Counted from the stretch's first letter, positions 15,855-25,251 are shown. The stretch is DNA of 64,000 nt from Pseudomonas paraversuta (GCF_904063065.1 NZ_CAJFCL010000012.1:1-64000); one strand, 5' to 3'. Numbers and translations: made by a program. The notes: generated by a model from the letters alone, not told the origin.

Positions 15855-17066
15855 ATGCAAATGCCGAAAACCATCGAGATCAAGAACGGTGAGAAAGTCA
15901 CTCCAACCTTCTCGGCCCGGGAATATGCCAATCGCCAGTCCAGGCTGCGCGCCTACATGGCACAGAACAATATTGATGCGGCGGTGTTTACCTCTTATCA
16001 CAACATCAACTATTACAGTGATTTCTTGTACTGCTCGTTCGGCAGGCATTACGCGCTGGTCGTGACCCAGGACAGTGCAGTCACCATCAGTGCCAATATC
16101 GACGGTGGCCAGCCATGGCGCCGGACCATGGGTACCGACAATATTGTGTATACCGACTGGCAGCGCGATAACTACTTTGTTGCGATCCAGCAGGCGCTAC
16201 CAAAAGCAGGGCGCATCGGCATCGAGTTCGACCATCTGAACCTGCTCAACCGCGACAAGCTCGCCAGCCGTTACCCCCAGGCCGAACTGGTGGATATTGC
16301 CGCGCCGTGCATGCGTATGCGCATGATCAAGTCAGCAGAGGAACACGCGATTATTCGTCATGGTGCGCGAATTGCAGACATCGGCGGCGCTGCTGTCATT
16401 GAAGCCTTGGGCGACCAGGTGCCGGAATACGAAGTGGCCCTGCATGCAACCCGGGCGATGGTGCGCGAAATTGCCCGCACCTTCCCGGACTCCGAGCTGA
16501 TGGACACCTGGACCTGGTTCCAGTCGGGGATCAATACCGACGGCGCACACAACCCGGTGACCACGCGCAAAGTGAACAAGGGCGACATTCTGAGCCTCAA
16601 TTGCTTCCCGATGATTGCCGGTTATTACACGGCGCTTGAACGTACGCTGTTTCTGGATCACTGCTCCGACGAGCACCTGCGCTTGTGGGAGGTCAACGTC
16701 AAGGTGCACGAGGCCGGGTTAAAGCTGATCAAGCCGGGCATGCGCTGCTCCGAGATTGCCCTGCAACTCAACGAGATTTTCCTGGAGCACGACTTGCTGC
16801 AGTACCGGACCTTTGGTTATGGCCATTCATTTGGCACCTTGAGTCACTACTATGGCCGCGAAGCCGGGCTGGAGTTGCGTGAAGACATCGACACCGTGCT
16901 GGAACCGGGCATGGTGATTTCCATCGAACCGATGATCATGATCCCCCAGGGCCGGCCGGGGGCGGGTGGATATCGTGAGCACGATATCTTGATCGTCAAT
17001 GAACACGGCGGGGAAAACATCACCCGTTTCCCCTATGGCCCGGAGCACAACATCATCAAGAAATAG
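15855..17066 (+). CDS. creatinase (creatine amidinohydrolase)
   Basis: 403 residues, the same length as Pseudomonas putida creatinase and very similar along the whole chain (for example FTSYHNINYYSDFLYCSFGR). A pita-bread (M24) fold enzyme that hydrolyses creatine to sarcosine and urea in the cytoplasm. The catalytic H232 (TDGAHNPVT) and the substrate-binding E262 (ALERTLF) and E358 (SIEPM) are present at the known positions. A transporter and an AraC-type regulator follow, which makes a creatine-use locus. Creatininase and sarcosine oxidase are not in the window and would have to be elsewhere. Confidence 0.95.
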   Translation: MQMPKTIEIKNGEKVTPTFSAREYANRQSRLRAYMAQNNIDAAVFTSYHNINYYSDFLYCSFGRHYALVVTQDSAVTISANIDGGQPWRRTMGTDNIVYTDWQRDNYFVAIQQALPKAGRIGIEFDHLNLLNRDKLASRYPQAELVDIAAPCMRMRMIKSAEEHAIIRHGARIADIGGAAVIEALGDQVPEYEVALHATRAMVREIARTFPDSELMDTWTWFQSGINTDGAHNPVTTRKVNKGDILSLNCFPMIAGYYTALERTLFLDHCSDEHLRLWEVNVKVHEAGLKLIKPGMRCSEIALQLNEIFLEHDLLQYRTFGYGHSFGTLSHYYGREAGLELREDIDTVLEPGMVISIEPMIMIPQGRPGAGGYREHDILIVNEHGGENITRFPYGPEHNIIKK

Positions 17067-17072
17067 CCGCTC

Positions 17073-17117
17073 GCAGCCTTCGCCAGCGACTACAGATTGC
17101 CCCACGTGTAGTCGCTG
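17073..17117. repeat. inverted repeat, GTAGTCGCTG type
   Basis: CAGCGACTACA (17084-17094) and its complement (17107-17117) form an 11-bp stem with a 12-base loop just after the creatinase stop. A related half copy lies at about 15663-15690, before the gene. It fits a short Pseudomonas REP-like family different from the GTAGGAGCGAGC type found elsewhere in the window, and may also act as an mRNA 3' end. Confidence 0.6.
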
Positions 17118-17277
17118 ACTCCTTTGCTACGAACCCACGCATGCGTACCCAGACACGCAGCGTTTTCTGACCCATTACCCCTGCCAAGAACTACACAATG
17201 AGGGTATTTGTCATGTCCCATGTCCCGGCTTTGCTGTCTGTTTTTCATCCCTGCACCTGTGCCTTCGGAGGTGTCCT

Positions 17278-18618
17278 GTGAGTACTCCGAGCGCAACTCT
17301 TACCCTGACGGCAGCACAACACACTGAGCGTCTGAGCGAGCGCAAGGCCCTGCGCCGCGCCGCCGTAGCCAGCTTCATGGGCAACTTTGTGGAGTGGTTT
17401 GACTACGCCGCCTATGGCTATCTGGCGACCGTGATCGCGCTGACGTTCTTCCCCCAGACCGATTCGGCAACCGGCCTGCTGGCAACTTTCGCGGTGTTCG
17501 CCCTGTCGTTTCTGGTGCGGCCGGTCGGTGGCCTGGTCTGGGGGCATTTCGGCGACAAATACGGGCGTCGCAGCGCTTTGTCGTGGTCGATCCTGATCAT
17601 GACCGTCTCGACCTTTTGCATCGGCCTGCTGCCGGGCTACAACCATATCGGTCTGTGGGCCCCGGCGTTGTTGCTGTTGATTCGTCTGGTCCAGGGTTTT
17701 TCGGCCTCCGGTGAATATGCCGGGGCTTCGGCGTTTCTGGCGGAATATGCCCCCGACGGCAAGCGCGGGTTTTATACCAGCATCGTACCGGCGAGCACGG
17801 CTGCCGGGTTGCTGTTTGGCGCAGTGTTCGTTGCCGCCATGCACAGCCTGATGAGCGTCGAGAACCTGCATGAATGGGGCTGGCGCCTGCCGTTTTTACT
17901 GGCGGCACCCTTTGGTCTGGTGGGGCGCTATATCCGCATGAGCTTGCAGGATTCGCCCAAATTTCTGGAGATGGAACAACGCCTGGAGGCCAAGGAGTGC
18001 GCGACCCATGCACCGATTCGTGAATTGCTGACGGTGCACCGCCGGGCAGTGATGATCGGGATCGGCGTGACCTGTCTCAATGCCGTGGCCTTTTATCTGT
18101 TGCTCAGTTACATGCCCACCTACTTGTCGACGGAAATGGGCATGGATGAGAGCGATTCATTTATCGCGTCCACTGTGTCACTGGCGACCTATATCGGTCT
18201 GATTTTTTTGATGGGCAAGCTGTCTGACCGCTTTGGCCGCAAGACCATGCTGGTGAGCGCATCGGTGCTGTTTTTGCTGCTGACCTTTCCGCTGTTCGGC
18301 ATGCTCGGTAACCCGTCGCTGGTAGTAATTCTGATGATCCAGATTGCCTTTGGCGCCATCCTGGCAATGAACGACGGTACCTTGCCGTGCTTCCTGGCCG
18401 AAATCTTCCCGACCCGGGTACGGTTCAGCGGTTTTGCTTTCAGTTTTAACCTGGCCAATGCCTTGTTCGGCGGTACTGCCCCGTTCATTGCCACCTGGCT
18501 GATTCAGCTGACCGGCAACAAGATGGCACCGGCCTGGTACTTGCTGGCGGCGGCCGGGGTGGCGCTGGTGGCGATGCTGGCCAGCCGGGAGACTGCGCAC
18601 AAGGCGCTGCCGGACTGA
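17278..18618 (+). CDS. MHS-family MFS transporter, probably for creatine
   Basis: 446 residues starting at a GTG ten bases after a GGAGG ribosome site. Twelve membrane segments and the marks of the metabolite:H+ symporter group (ProP, KgtP): MGNFVEWFDYAAYGYLA near residue 35, RPVGGLVWGHFGDKYGRR, and a second loop motif GKLSDRFGRK. MHS members import betaine, alpha-ketoglutarate, shikimate and similar compounds. Lying between creatinase and its likely regulator, creatine or creatinine uptake is the natural inference. A strong terminator follows. Confidence 0.88.
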   Translation: MSTPSATLTLTAAQHTERLSERKALRRAAVASFMGNFVEWFDYAAYGYLATVIALTFFPQTDSATGLLATFAVFALSFLVRPVGGLVWGHFGDKYGRRSALSWSILIMTVSTFCIGLLPGYNHIGLWAPALLLLIRLVQGFSASGEYAGASAFLAEYAPDGKRGFYTSIVPASTAAGLLFGAVFVAAMHSLMSVENLHEWGWRLPFLLAAPFGLVGRYIRMSLQDSPKFLEMEQRLEAKECATHAPIRELLTVHRRAVMIGIGVTCLNAVAFYLLLSYMPTYLSTEMGMDESDSFIASTVSLATYIGLIFLMGKLSDRFGRKTMLVSASVLFLLLTFPLFGMLGNPSLVVILMIQIAFGAILAMNDGTLPCFLAEIFPTRVRFSGFAFSFNLANALFGGTAPFIATWLIQLTGNKMAPAWYLLAAAGVALVAMLASRETAHKALPD

Positions 18619-18637
18619 CATCTGCGCGCTGTAACAG

Positions 18638-18670
18638 CGAGCTTGCGGCCATGGCCCGCAAGCTCGTTTT
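18638..18670. terminator. Rho-independent terminator
   Basis: An 11-bp stem (CGAGCTTGCGG, 18638-18648, with its complement at 18656-18666), then TTTT, directly after the MFS stop codon. It also separates the converging GlxA-type regulator gene. Confidence 0.75.
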
Positions 18671-18674
18671 CGGT

Positions 18675-19670
18675 TCAATGCACCGCCACCTGCTTGCGTT
18701 CGCCAATGGGTGATACCCCGAACAGGCGGCTGTAGCACTTGGAAAAATGCGCCGCCGAGACAAAGCCGCAAGCCAGGGCAATATCCCTGACCTGGGATTC
18801 ACTGCGCAGCAACAGGCTGCGGGCGCGGGCCAGACGCAGTTCGAGGTAGTACTGGCTCGGGGTGCGCTGCAGATGCTTGTGAAACAGGCGCTCCAGCTGG
18901 CGCACCGAGACTTCGTTCAAGCGCGCCAGGTCTTCAAGGCTCACCGGCTCTTCGAGATTGGCTTCCATGATGGCAACCACCTGGCTGAGCTTGGGCTGCG
19001 AGGTGCCGAGCTTTTGCCGCAGCGGTACACGCTGCTGCTCCTGGGGTCCGCGGGCGCGATCACACAGCAGCAGTTCGGCGGCATGGGCCGCAATCTCCCG
19101 GCCACCCGGTTCGCGGGCAATCAGCTGCAGGGTCATGTCCATGGACGCCACGCCGCCGGAACAGGTGTAGCGATCACGATCCAGTTCGAACAGCTGGTTG
19201 GAAATGATGATCCCCGGAAAGTGGTCCTTGAGGGTTTCGATGTCTTCCCAGTGGATGGTGCAGCGATACCCCTTGAGCAGACCCGCGCGGGCCAGCCAGT
19301 AACTGCCGGTGCAAATGCCCCCCAGTGCCACCTGTTCATGGGCCAGTTTGCGCAGCCAGTTGAGTACGGGCCGGCTGCTGAGGTGGGAGACGATGGGGTT
19401 GGAGCCCACCACCAGCAGAATATCCAGCTTTGGTGCATCGCCAACGGCATGGTCGGGGAGGATGCGCATACCGTTGCTGGCAATGACCGGGTCCATGTTG
19501 GGGGCAATGATCACGCTGCGAAACAGCTCGCGCCGGGCTGCCATATTGGCCATGCGCAGGGTCTCGATGGCCGAGGCAAAACCGATGGTGGTGAAGTTTG
19601 GTATCACCAAAAAGCCCACGGTTTTCACTGTGGGCTGATTGCTCGGTGACGCTGTTACTGGTGTTGCCAT
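18675..19670 (-). CDS. GlxA-family AraC-type transcriptional regulator
   Basis: 331 residues. The N-terminal half (about 15-200) is a DJ-1/PfpI-like amidotransferase fold (GFLVIPNFTTIGFASAIETLRMAN; LGGICTGSYWLARAGLL, where the nucleophile-elbow Cys is kept). Two AraC helix-turn-helices follow at about 225-320 (EEPVSLEDLARLNEVSVRQLERLF; VRDIALACGFVSAAHFSKCYSRLFG). This architecture is shared with the Pseudomonas regulators of glycine betaine, carnitine, dimethylglycine and arginine use. It converges on the creatine transporter, so I infer an activator of the creatinase operon that senses creatine or sarcosine. Confidence 0.9.
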   Translation of the reverse strand: MATPVTASPSNQPTVKTVGFLVIPNFTTIGFASAIETLRMANMAARRELFRSVIIAPNMDPVIASNGMRILPDHAVGDAPKLDILLVVGSNPIVSHLSSRPVLNWLRKLAHEQVALGGICTGSYWLARAGLLKGYRCTIHWEDIETLKDHFPGIIISNQLFELDRDRYTCSGGVASMDMTLQLIAREPGGREIAAHAAELLLCDRARGPQEQQRVPLRQKLGTSQPKLSQVVAIMEANLEEPVSLEDLARLNEVSVRQLERLFHKHLQRTPSQYYLELRLARARSLLLRSESQVRDIALACGFVSAAHFSKCYSRLFGVSPIGERKQVAVH

Positions 19671-19792
19671 CTTCAGATTCCTCCTTATGATCCGGGACGT
19701 GTCTAGCTCAGGGCAAGCGCATTGAGCCCCTGCAATGACCCGTACTCTTGGAGGCTAAGGAAGCATTTGTTATGCCAGTGAGTCACTGCTTG

Positions 19793-20767
19793 CTATTGAG
19801 GCAGATATTTATCGCTGACATAGCCTGAATAGTCCGGCAGAACGCTTTCAATCTTGCCTTGCTCCTTGAGGAACAGGGCCGTCCGGGCGATGTCTTTGGC
19901 GGTGCCGCCGCCCAGCAGTTGCGGGGATTTCTGCTCGGCAGTCGAAGGGAAGTGCGCGCCCTGCAGCAGTTGCGGAATATCGGCTGCATTGGCCCCGGTG
20001 AGTTTGGCAATTTTCTGCACCTGCTGCGAATCTGCCGTCCAGGCGGCCTGATGGGCGTTGTAATCGGCAATGGCATCCAGGCTGACTTTGGCGAATTCAG
20101 CGACGATTTCCGGGTGTTTTTCGGCAAAGTCCTTGCGTGCTACCCATACTTCAAAGGTTGGCGCGCCCCATTCGCTGACCTGGCCCGCGTCGGTCAGTAT
20201 GGTTCCGGTTTTGCGGATTTCCCCCAGTGCAGGTGACCAGGTGAAGGCGCCGTCGATATCGCCACGTTTCCAGGCTGCGGTAATTTGCGCCGGACTGAGG
20301 TTGACCACTTTCACCTGTTGCGGCGTGAGCCCCCAGTGTTTCAGCGCCCCCAGCAGGCTGTAGTGGGAGGTGGAGACAAAGGGGGTGGCAATGGTTTTGC
20401 CGATCAGGTCCCTGGGCTCCTTGATCCCGCTGCCATCACGTACCACCAGGGCTTCTGAGCCTTTGATCCGGGCGGTGACGATAAAGGTCACCAGCGGTAC
20501 GTTGCGCGAGGCGGCGGCTGCCAGCGGGCTTGAGCCCAGATTACCGATCTGCAGGTCGCCCGAGGCCAGCGCGGCGACCACCGAAGGGCCCGAGTCGAAG
20601 CGTCGCCAGTCGATTTTCTGGCCAATGGCTTTGTCGTAGCTGCCTTCCGCTTGGGCCAGTTTGGTCGGATCGATACCGGTGATGTAGCCGATGGTCAGGT
20701 CGGCGGCCTGGGCGCCAAGGCTCAGGCCTGCCAGTGAAAGGGCAACGAGAAGGGTGCGCAGGGACAT
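19793..20767 (-). CDS. tauA: TauA-like taurine/sulfonate-binding protein, orphan
   Basis: 324 residues: signal peptide (1-21, cleavage after AQA), then a type-II periplasmic binding fold matching TauA closely (IDWRRFDSG, GDLQIGNLGSSPLA, STSHYSLLGALKHWG, WGAPTFEVWVARKDFAEKHPE). TauA delivers taurine to TauBC for use as a sulfur source. The ATPase, permease and dioxygenase genes (tauBCD) are not on either side: the next gene downstream is the creatine regulator. It is therefore an orphan that must borrow a transporter encoded elsewhere, or the remnant of a fuller operon. In most Pseudomonas such genes respond to sulfate limitation through CysB. Confidence 0.85.
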   Translation of the reverse strand: MSLRTLLVALSLAGLSLGAQAADLTIGYITGIDPTKLAQAEGSYDKAIGQKIDWRRFDSGPSVVAALASGDLQIGNLGSSPLAAAASRNVPLVTFIVTARIKGSEALVVRDGSGIKEPRDLIGKTIATPFVSTSHYSLLGALKHWGLTPQQVKVVNLSPAQITAAWKRGDIDGAFTWSPALGEIRKTGTILTDAGQVSEWGAPTFEVWVARKDFAEKHPEIVAEFAKVSLDAIADYNAHQAAWTADSQQVQKIAKLTGANAADIPQLLQGAHFPSTAEQKSPQLLGGGTAKDIARTALFLKEQGKIESVLPDYSGYVSDKYLPQ

Positions 20768-21036
20768 GGACCGGACCTTGTTGTAATGGACTGAAAGAGA
20801 GGTTCAAGCAAAGGGCCGGTGGTCCGGTGGGCTGAATCTAAGTGCTTTAAATAAAAGGGGAAAATACCGTTTTGGAACTAGCTTAGAGCGTTGCTGCAAG
20901 GGGCAACGTGGCCCATGCCTGACCCGGGTCAAGCACTGTCTGTTTAAAACCGGCTACAACAGATTGTGAGGAGTCAATAACAAAAACAGCATGGCCGAGG
21001 GGATCACCCCAGGCCGTTGCTTTAAAGGAATAGCCC

Positions 21037-23091
21037 ATGCTTTTTACCCTTCCACGTCTGGTGCTCGCAGGCCTGACGCTGTTTTGCACGGTTCAGGCCC
21101 AGGCCAGCGAGTCGATAACGGCCGCTGACGCCGATCCGTTGCATCAGAATGCCTTGATCGAACGCGGCCTGTATGTGGCCCGGCTCGGCGACTGCATTGC
21201 CTGTCATACCGCCAAAGGCGGGGCGGTGATGGCGGGCGGGCTGGAACTGAAAACACCCATGGGTACGATTTACTCCAGCAACATCACCCCTGAGCGCGAT
21301 ACCGGGATTGGTCAGTACAGCCTGGATGAGTTTGACCTGGTGATGCGTAAAGGCATTACGCGTACCGGCCAGAATCTATACCCGGCCATGCCGTATCCGT
21401 CCTACGCGAAGATGAGTGAAGAGGACATGCGCGCCCTGTACGTTTATCTGATGCAGGGTGTGACTCCGGTCAGGCAGGCAAACCTGGAAGCCGACATGGG
21501 ATTTCCGTTTAACCAGCGCTGGGGGCTGGCGCTGTGGAATCTGCTGTTTGTCGATGACCAGCGGTTCGTTCCCGAGCCGGGCCGCAGCGAGCAGCTGAAC
21601 CGCGGTGCTTATCTGGTACAGGGCCTGGGGCATTGCGGGTCGTGTCACACACCCCGCGGGATAGCCTTTCAGGAAAAGGCCATGAGCGATGCGGGCAGTA
21701 GCGGTAAATACTATCTGGCCGGGGAAACCGTGGAAGACTGGCGGGCAATTGGCCTGCGCAACCTGTGGACCGTCGAAGACACGGTGCAGTTGCTTAAAAC
21801 CGGGCAAAACCGCTTTGCCACGGTCTCGGGCAACATGGCCGAGGTGATTCATCACAGTACCCAGCATTTCACCGATGGGGACCTGACGGCGATCGCCAGC
21901 TATCTGAAGTCGTTGCCGGCGGGCAAGGACGACTTGCCAATGCCGATGGTTGCCAGTGAGCCAGCCATTGCCCCGGACTCCCTGTTCAGCAGTCGTGGCG
22001 GTCTGGGCTACACCCAGTTCTGTGCCGATTGCCATCGCCCGGACGGTGGCGGAGTCAAAGGTATGTTCCCGCCATTGAATGGCAACCCGGGCATCATTGC
22101 TGCCAACCCGGCCTCTTTGCTGCATATCACCCTTACGGGCTGGGCATCCCCGCAGACCGAGGCTCATCCGCGGGTCTACAGAATGCCCGGCTTTGCCCGG
22201 TTGAGTGACGGGGAAATTGCCGAGATCCTCAGTTTTGTCCGTAGCAGCTGGGGCAACCAGGCGTCAGCGATCAGCACTGCGCAAGTGGCGGCAATGCGTA
22301 AACAGCTCAACCCGCAAACCATCGACGCTACGGCGTTTGAGACGCCGCGCCTGGCCGGTCTGTTGTCCGCATCCAATGCAGACCAGGTGCTGCGCGGCAT
22401 GCGGTTGCACCTGCAAACCAAGGCTTTGCTGCCGGACAACGTCGGGAATGCGCTTAATTGCACCAGTTGCCACCTGAACGCGGGCACCGTGGCCGACGGT
22501 TCGCCGTTTGTGGGGGTGTCGGCGTTTTTCCCTGGCTATGCACCCCGGGCGGGCAAGGAAGTGACGCTGGAGGAACGGATCAACGGCTGTTTCCGGCGCT
22601 CGATGAATGGCCAGCCGTTGCCTGTGGCATCAGCTGACATGCAGGCGATGGTGGCGTATTTCGACTGGATGAAAATGAACACGGCCCCGGGCGATAAAGT
22701 GGCGGGTCGTGGTGTGGGCAAGGTGGACCCGGGCATCAAGCCCGATTCACAGAACGGCAAGGTGGTGTATGTGCAGCAATGTGCGGTGTGCCACGGTGAT
22801 AACGGGCAAGGCTTGAAGCATGCCGATGGCAGCTTTGTGTTCCCGCCGTTGTGGGGTGATGAGTCGTTCAATATCGGGGCGGGCATGGCGCGCACCTATA
22901 CCGCGGCGGCATTCGTCAAACGCAATATGCCGATTGGCTTTCACCAGAAATTCCCGTTGGGGCAGGGCGGGTTGTCGGATCAGGATGCAGTGGACGTGGC
23001 CGAGTACTTCTCGCACCAGCCTCGTCCGGACTTTGCCGACAAGGCCGGGGACTGGCCAAAGGGCGGCAAACCGGCGGACGCCCGCTACTGA
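21037..23091 (+). CDS. exported five-heme c-type cytochrome fusion
   Basis: 684 residues with a signal peptide (about 1-23) and five CxxCH heme sites: C53-H57, C200-H204, C329-H333, C475-H479 and C582-H586. Residues 1-410 follow the pattern of the triheme cytochrome subunit of membrane alcohol/gluconate dehydrogenases (LGDCIACHTAKGG; LGHCGSCHTPRG; FCADCHRPDGGG). Residues 440-670 resemble diheme TsdA-type thiosulfate dehydrogenases, including INGCFRRSMNG with a Cys (C518) where TsdA uses a cysteine heme ligand. AAAGGAATAGCC precedes the ATG. No dehydrogenase large subunit is adjacent. A periplasmic electron carrier or oxidase module; the substrate is unknown. Confidence 0.85.
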   Translation: MLFTLPRLVLAGLTLFCTVQAQASESITAADADPLHQNALIERGLYVARLGDCIACHTAKGGAVMAGGLELKTPMGTIYSSNITPERDTGIGQYSLDEFDLVMRKGITRTGQNLYPAMPYPSYAKMSEEDMRALYVYLMQGVTPVRQANLEADMGFPFNQRWGLALWNLLFVDDQRFVPEPGRSEQLNRGAYLVQGLGHCGSCHTPRGIAFQEKAMSDAGSSGKYYLAGETVEDWRAIGLRNLWTVEDTVQLLKTGQNRFATVSGNMAEVIHHSTQHFTDGDLTAIASYLKSLPAGKDDLPMPMVASEPAIAPDSLFSSRGGLGYTQFCADCHRPDGGGVKGMFPPLNGNPGIIAANPASLLHITLTGWASPQTEAHPRVYRMPGFARLSDGEIAEILSFVRSSWGNQASAISTAQVAAMRKQLNPQTIDATAFETPRLAGLLSASNADQVLRGMRLHLQTKALLPDNVGNALNCTSCHLNAGTVADGSPFVGVSAFFPGYAPRAGKEVTLEERINGCFRRSMNGQPLPVASADMQAMVAYFDWMKMNTAPGDKVAGRGVGKVDPGIKPDSQNGKVVYVQQCAVCHGDNGQGLKHADGSFVFPPLWGDESFNIGAGMARTYTAAAFVKRNMPIGFHQKFPLGQGGLSDQDAVDVAEYFSHQPRPDFADKAGDWPKGGKPADARY

Positions 23092-23103
23092 AGCCAATGA
23101 TTG

Positions 23104-23155
23104 TCTGCAGGAGCGAGCTGTTTAAAAGCTCGCGAGGCAAGCTCGCTCCTGCAGA
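23104..23155. repeat. REPIN
   Basis: TCTGCAGGAGCGAGCT (23104-23119) and its exact complement (23140-23155) flank GTTTAAAAGCTCGCGAGGCA. It sits between the converging cytochrome and PBP2 genes and may act as a two-way transcript end. Confidence 0.8.
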
Positions 23156-23163
23156 TGAATCAA

Positions 23164-25059
23164 TTACACATGCGGGTTTGGATGGGCCTTGACCTGCGGG
23201 CTGGCATACTGGGGTTTCAGCACGCCCTGATTATCAAGCAACCAGGCGTCCATCACCTTGCGCACCACCGGCCCTGCCACGCGGCCACCGGCTTCGCCGT
23301 TTTCGATCATTACCGAGATGACGATCTGCGGGTCTTCGGCCGGGGCGAATCCGACAAACAAGGCGTTGTCGCGGTTGCGCTCGGCTGTCTTCAAGCGGTT
23401 GTAGCGCTCGCCCTGCTTGATCGCCACCACCTGTGCAGTACCGCTTTTGCCGGCAATCCGGTACTGCGCACCCTGGGCAGCTGCCCGGGCAATGCCGCGC
23501 GGGTCGTGCATGACCAGCTGCATCGCATGGTTGACCTGCTCCCAGTCCCTGGGGTCGCGCAGCACGATATTGGCGATCGGGTTGTCGTCAGCCGGCGGCG
23601 TGCCGTCGATGGTTTTGGCCAGGTGCGGACGGTTCCACACGCCCTTGTTGGCAATCAGTGCAGTGGCTTGCGCCAGTTGCAACGGCGTGACCTGCATGTA
23701 GCCCTGGCCAATCCCCAAAATCACCGTTTCGCCGGGGAACCATGCCTGGCGACGGGTGCTGCGCTTCCATTCGCGGGAGGGCATCAGGCCCGAGGACTCT
23801 TCAAACATGTCCAGCGAGACCTTCTGTCCCAGCCCGAACATCGCCATGTAGTCGTGCATGCGGTCGATGCCCAGCTTGGATGCCAGGTCATAAAAATAGG
23901 TGTCGTTGGAGCGCATGATTGCCGCGTTCAAATCCACCCAGCCATCACCGCTGTGGTTCCAGTTGCGGTACTTGTGGTCGACGTTGGGCAACTGGAAATA
24001 GCCGGGGTCGAACACCCGGGTCGAGGCCGAGATGACGCCGCTGTCGAGCCCGGCAATCGCCACTTCAGGCTTGATGGTCGAGCCCGGCGCATACAGGCCA
24101 CGCAAGGCCCGGTTGAACAGCGGCTTGTCGATGGAATCGCGCAGGGCCGAGTAGTCTCTGGAGCTGATACCGGTCACGAACAGGTTCGGATCGAAGCTGG
24201 GTTTGCTGACCATCGCCAGCACTTCGCCGGTTTTCGGGTCCAGGGCAATGATTGAGCCACGACGGTCACCCAGGGCTTCTTCAGCGGCTTCCTGGAGTTT
24301 GATATCGAGGCTCAACACGATGTTTTTGCCTGCCACCGCGTCGGTGTGGCGCAGCACCCGCATCACCCGGCCCTGGGCGTTGGTCTCGACCTCTTCAAAG
24401 CCGACCTTGCCGTGCAGTTCGGGCTCGTAGAAGCGTTCGATACCGGTTTTACCGATCGATTGCGTGCCCCGGTACTGAGTGGGGTCCAGCTGTTTGGCTT
24501 CTTTCTCGTTGATGCGGCCAACGTATCCCACCGAGTGGGCGAAATGATCGCCCTGGGGATAGTGGCGTACAAACTGGGCTTCTACATCGATTCCCGGCAG
24601 GCGGAACTGATTGACCGCCAGCAGCGCGATCTGCTCTTCGCTCAGCTCATACAGCAGGGTCGAGGGGTCAAACGGGTGGCGGGCCTGCTTCATTGATTTG
24701 GCGAAGACGGCGCGGTCTTCTTCCGGCAAGTGCAGGATGCTCATGACCGAGTCCAGCACTTTGGCGGTATCGCCGGCACGTTCGCGGGTGATGGTCATGT
24801 TGAAGCTGGGCTGGTTGTCGGCCAGCAGCACGCCGTTGCGGTCGTAAATGAAGCCGCGTTCCGGCGGGATCGGCAACACATGCACCCGGTTGTTCTCCGA
24901 CACCGTCGAGTTGTAGTCAAATTCGGTGACTTGCAAAAAGTACATTCGGCCGATCAGGGTGCAACTGACCGTCAGCACCAGCAGGGCGCAGGCAATCAGG
25001 CGTTTATTGACCAGACGCTTCTCGGTTTCGTGATCTTTAAGAGGGATCGGCTCGGGCAT
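23164..25059 (-). CDS. mrdA: penicillin-binding protein 2 (second-copy MrdA type)
   Basis: 631 residues. A short cytoplasmic tail and one membrane anchor (about 20-43) are followed by the class-B PBP dimerisation domain and a transpeptidase domain with S327-T-I-K330 (APGSTIKP), S384-N-D386 and K538-S-G540. This is PBP2 of the elongation machinery, which cross-links peptidoglycan in the periplasm and is a beta-lactam target. It stands alone here, without rodA, mreBCD or rlpA, so it is probably a paralogue of the copy normally found in the rodA cluster. A REPIN marks its 3' end. Confidence 0.9.
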   Translation of the reverse strand: MPEPIPLKDHETEKRLVNKRLIACALLVLTVSCTLIGRMYFLQVTEFDYNSTVSENNRVHVLPIPPERGFIYDRNGVLLADNQPSFNMTITRERAGDTAKVLDSVMSILHLPEEDRAVFAKSMKQARHPFDPSTLLYELSEEQIALLAVNQFRLPGIDVEAQFVRHYPQGDHFAHSVGYVGRINEKEAKQLDPTQYRGTQSIGKTGIERFYEPELHGKVGFEEVETNAQGRVMRVLRHTDAVAGKNIVLSLDIKLQEAAEEALGDRRGSIIALDPKTGEVLAMVSKPSFDPNLFVTGISSRDYSALRDSIDKPLFNRALRGLYAPGSTIKPEVAIAGLDSGVISASTRVFDPGYFQLPNVDHKYRNWNHSGDGWVDLNAAIMRSNDTYFYDLASKLGIDRMHDYMAMFGLGQKVSLDMFEESSGLMPSREWKRSTRRQAWFPGETVILGIGQGYMQVTPLQLAQATALIANKGVWNRPHLAKTIDGTPPADDNPIANIVLRDPRDWEQVNHAMQLVMHDPRGIARAAAQGAQYRIAGKSGTAQVVAIKQGERYNRLKTAERNRDNALFVGFAPAEDPQIVISVMIENGEAGGRVAGPVVRKVMDAWLLDNQGVLKPQYASPQVKAHPNPHV

Positions 25060-25251
25060 TTCTGGGGCGTCTCACGTCAGTAAACACAAAGCAGCGGCCA
25101 GCAGGTCGTTAGCTGGCTACGAAAGTCGGCGCACACCTTACCAAGAAGCCGGTGATCGAGTCGGTTTATTGGTCGACTGGCGTGTGAAAACCGACAGGCT
25201 GCGCCTGTTGTCGGGTGCGCTAAACTGGCTTCCTTTTAAATGGAAGCCGCC

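Noticed and set aside
18638..18670. Possible REP element after the creatine transporter
   Set aside because: It has GAGCTTGCGG similarity to REPs but lacks the GTAGGAGC head, and the stem is followed by TTTT; it fits a terminator better.
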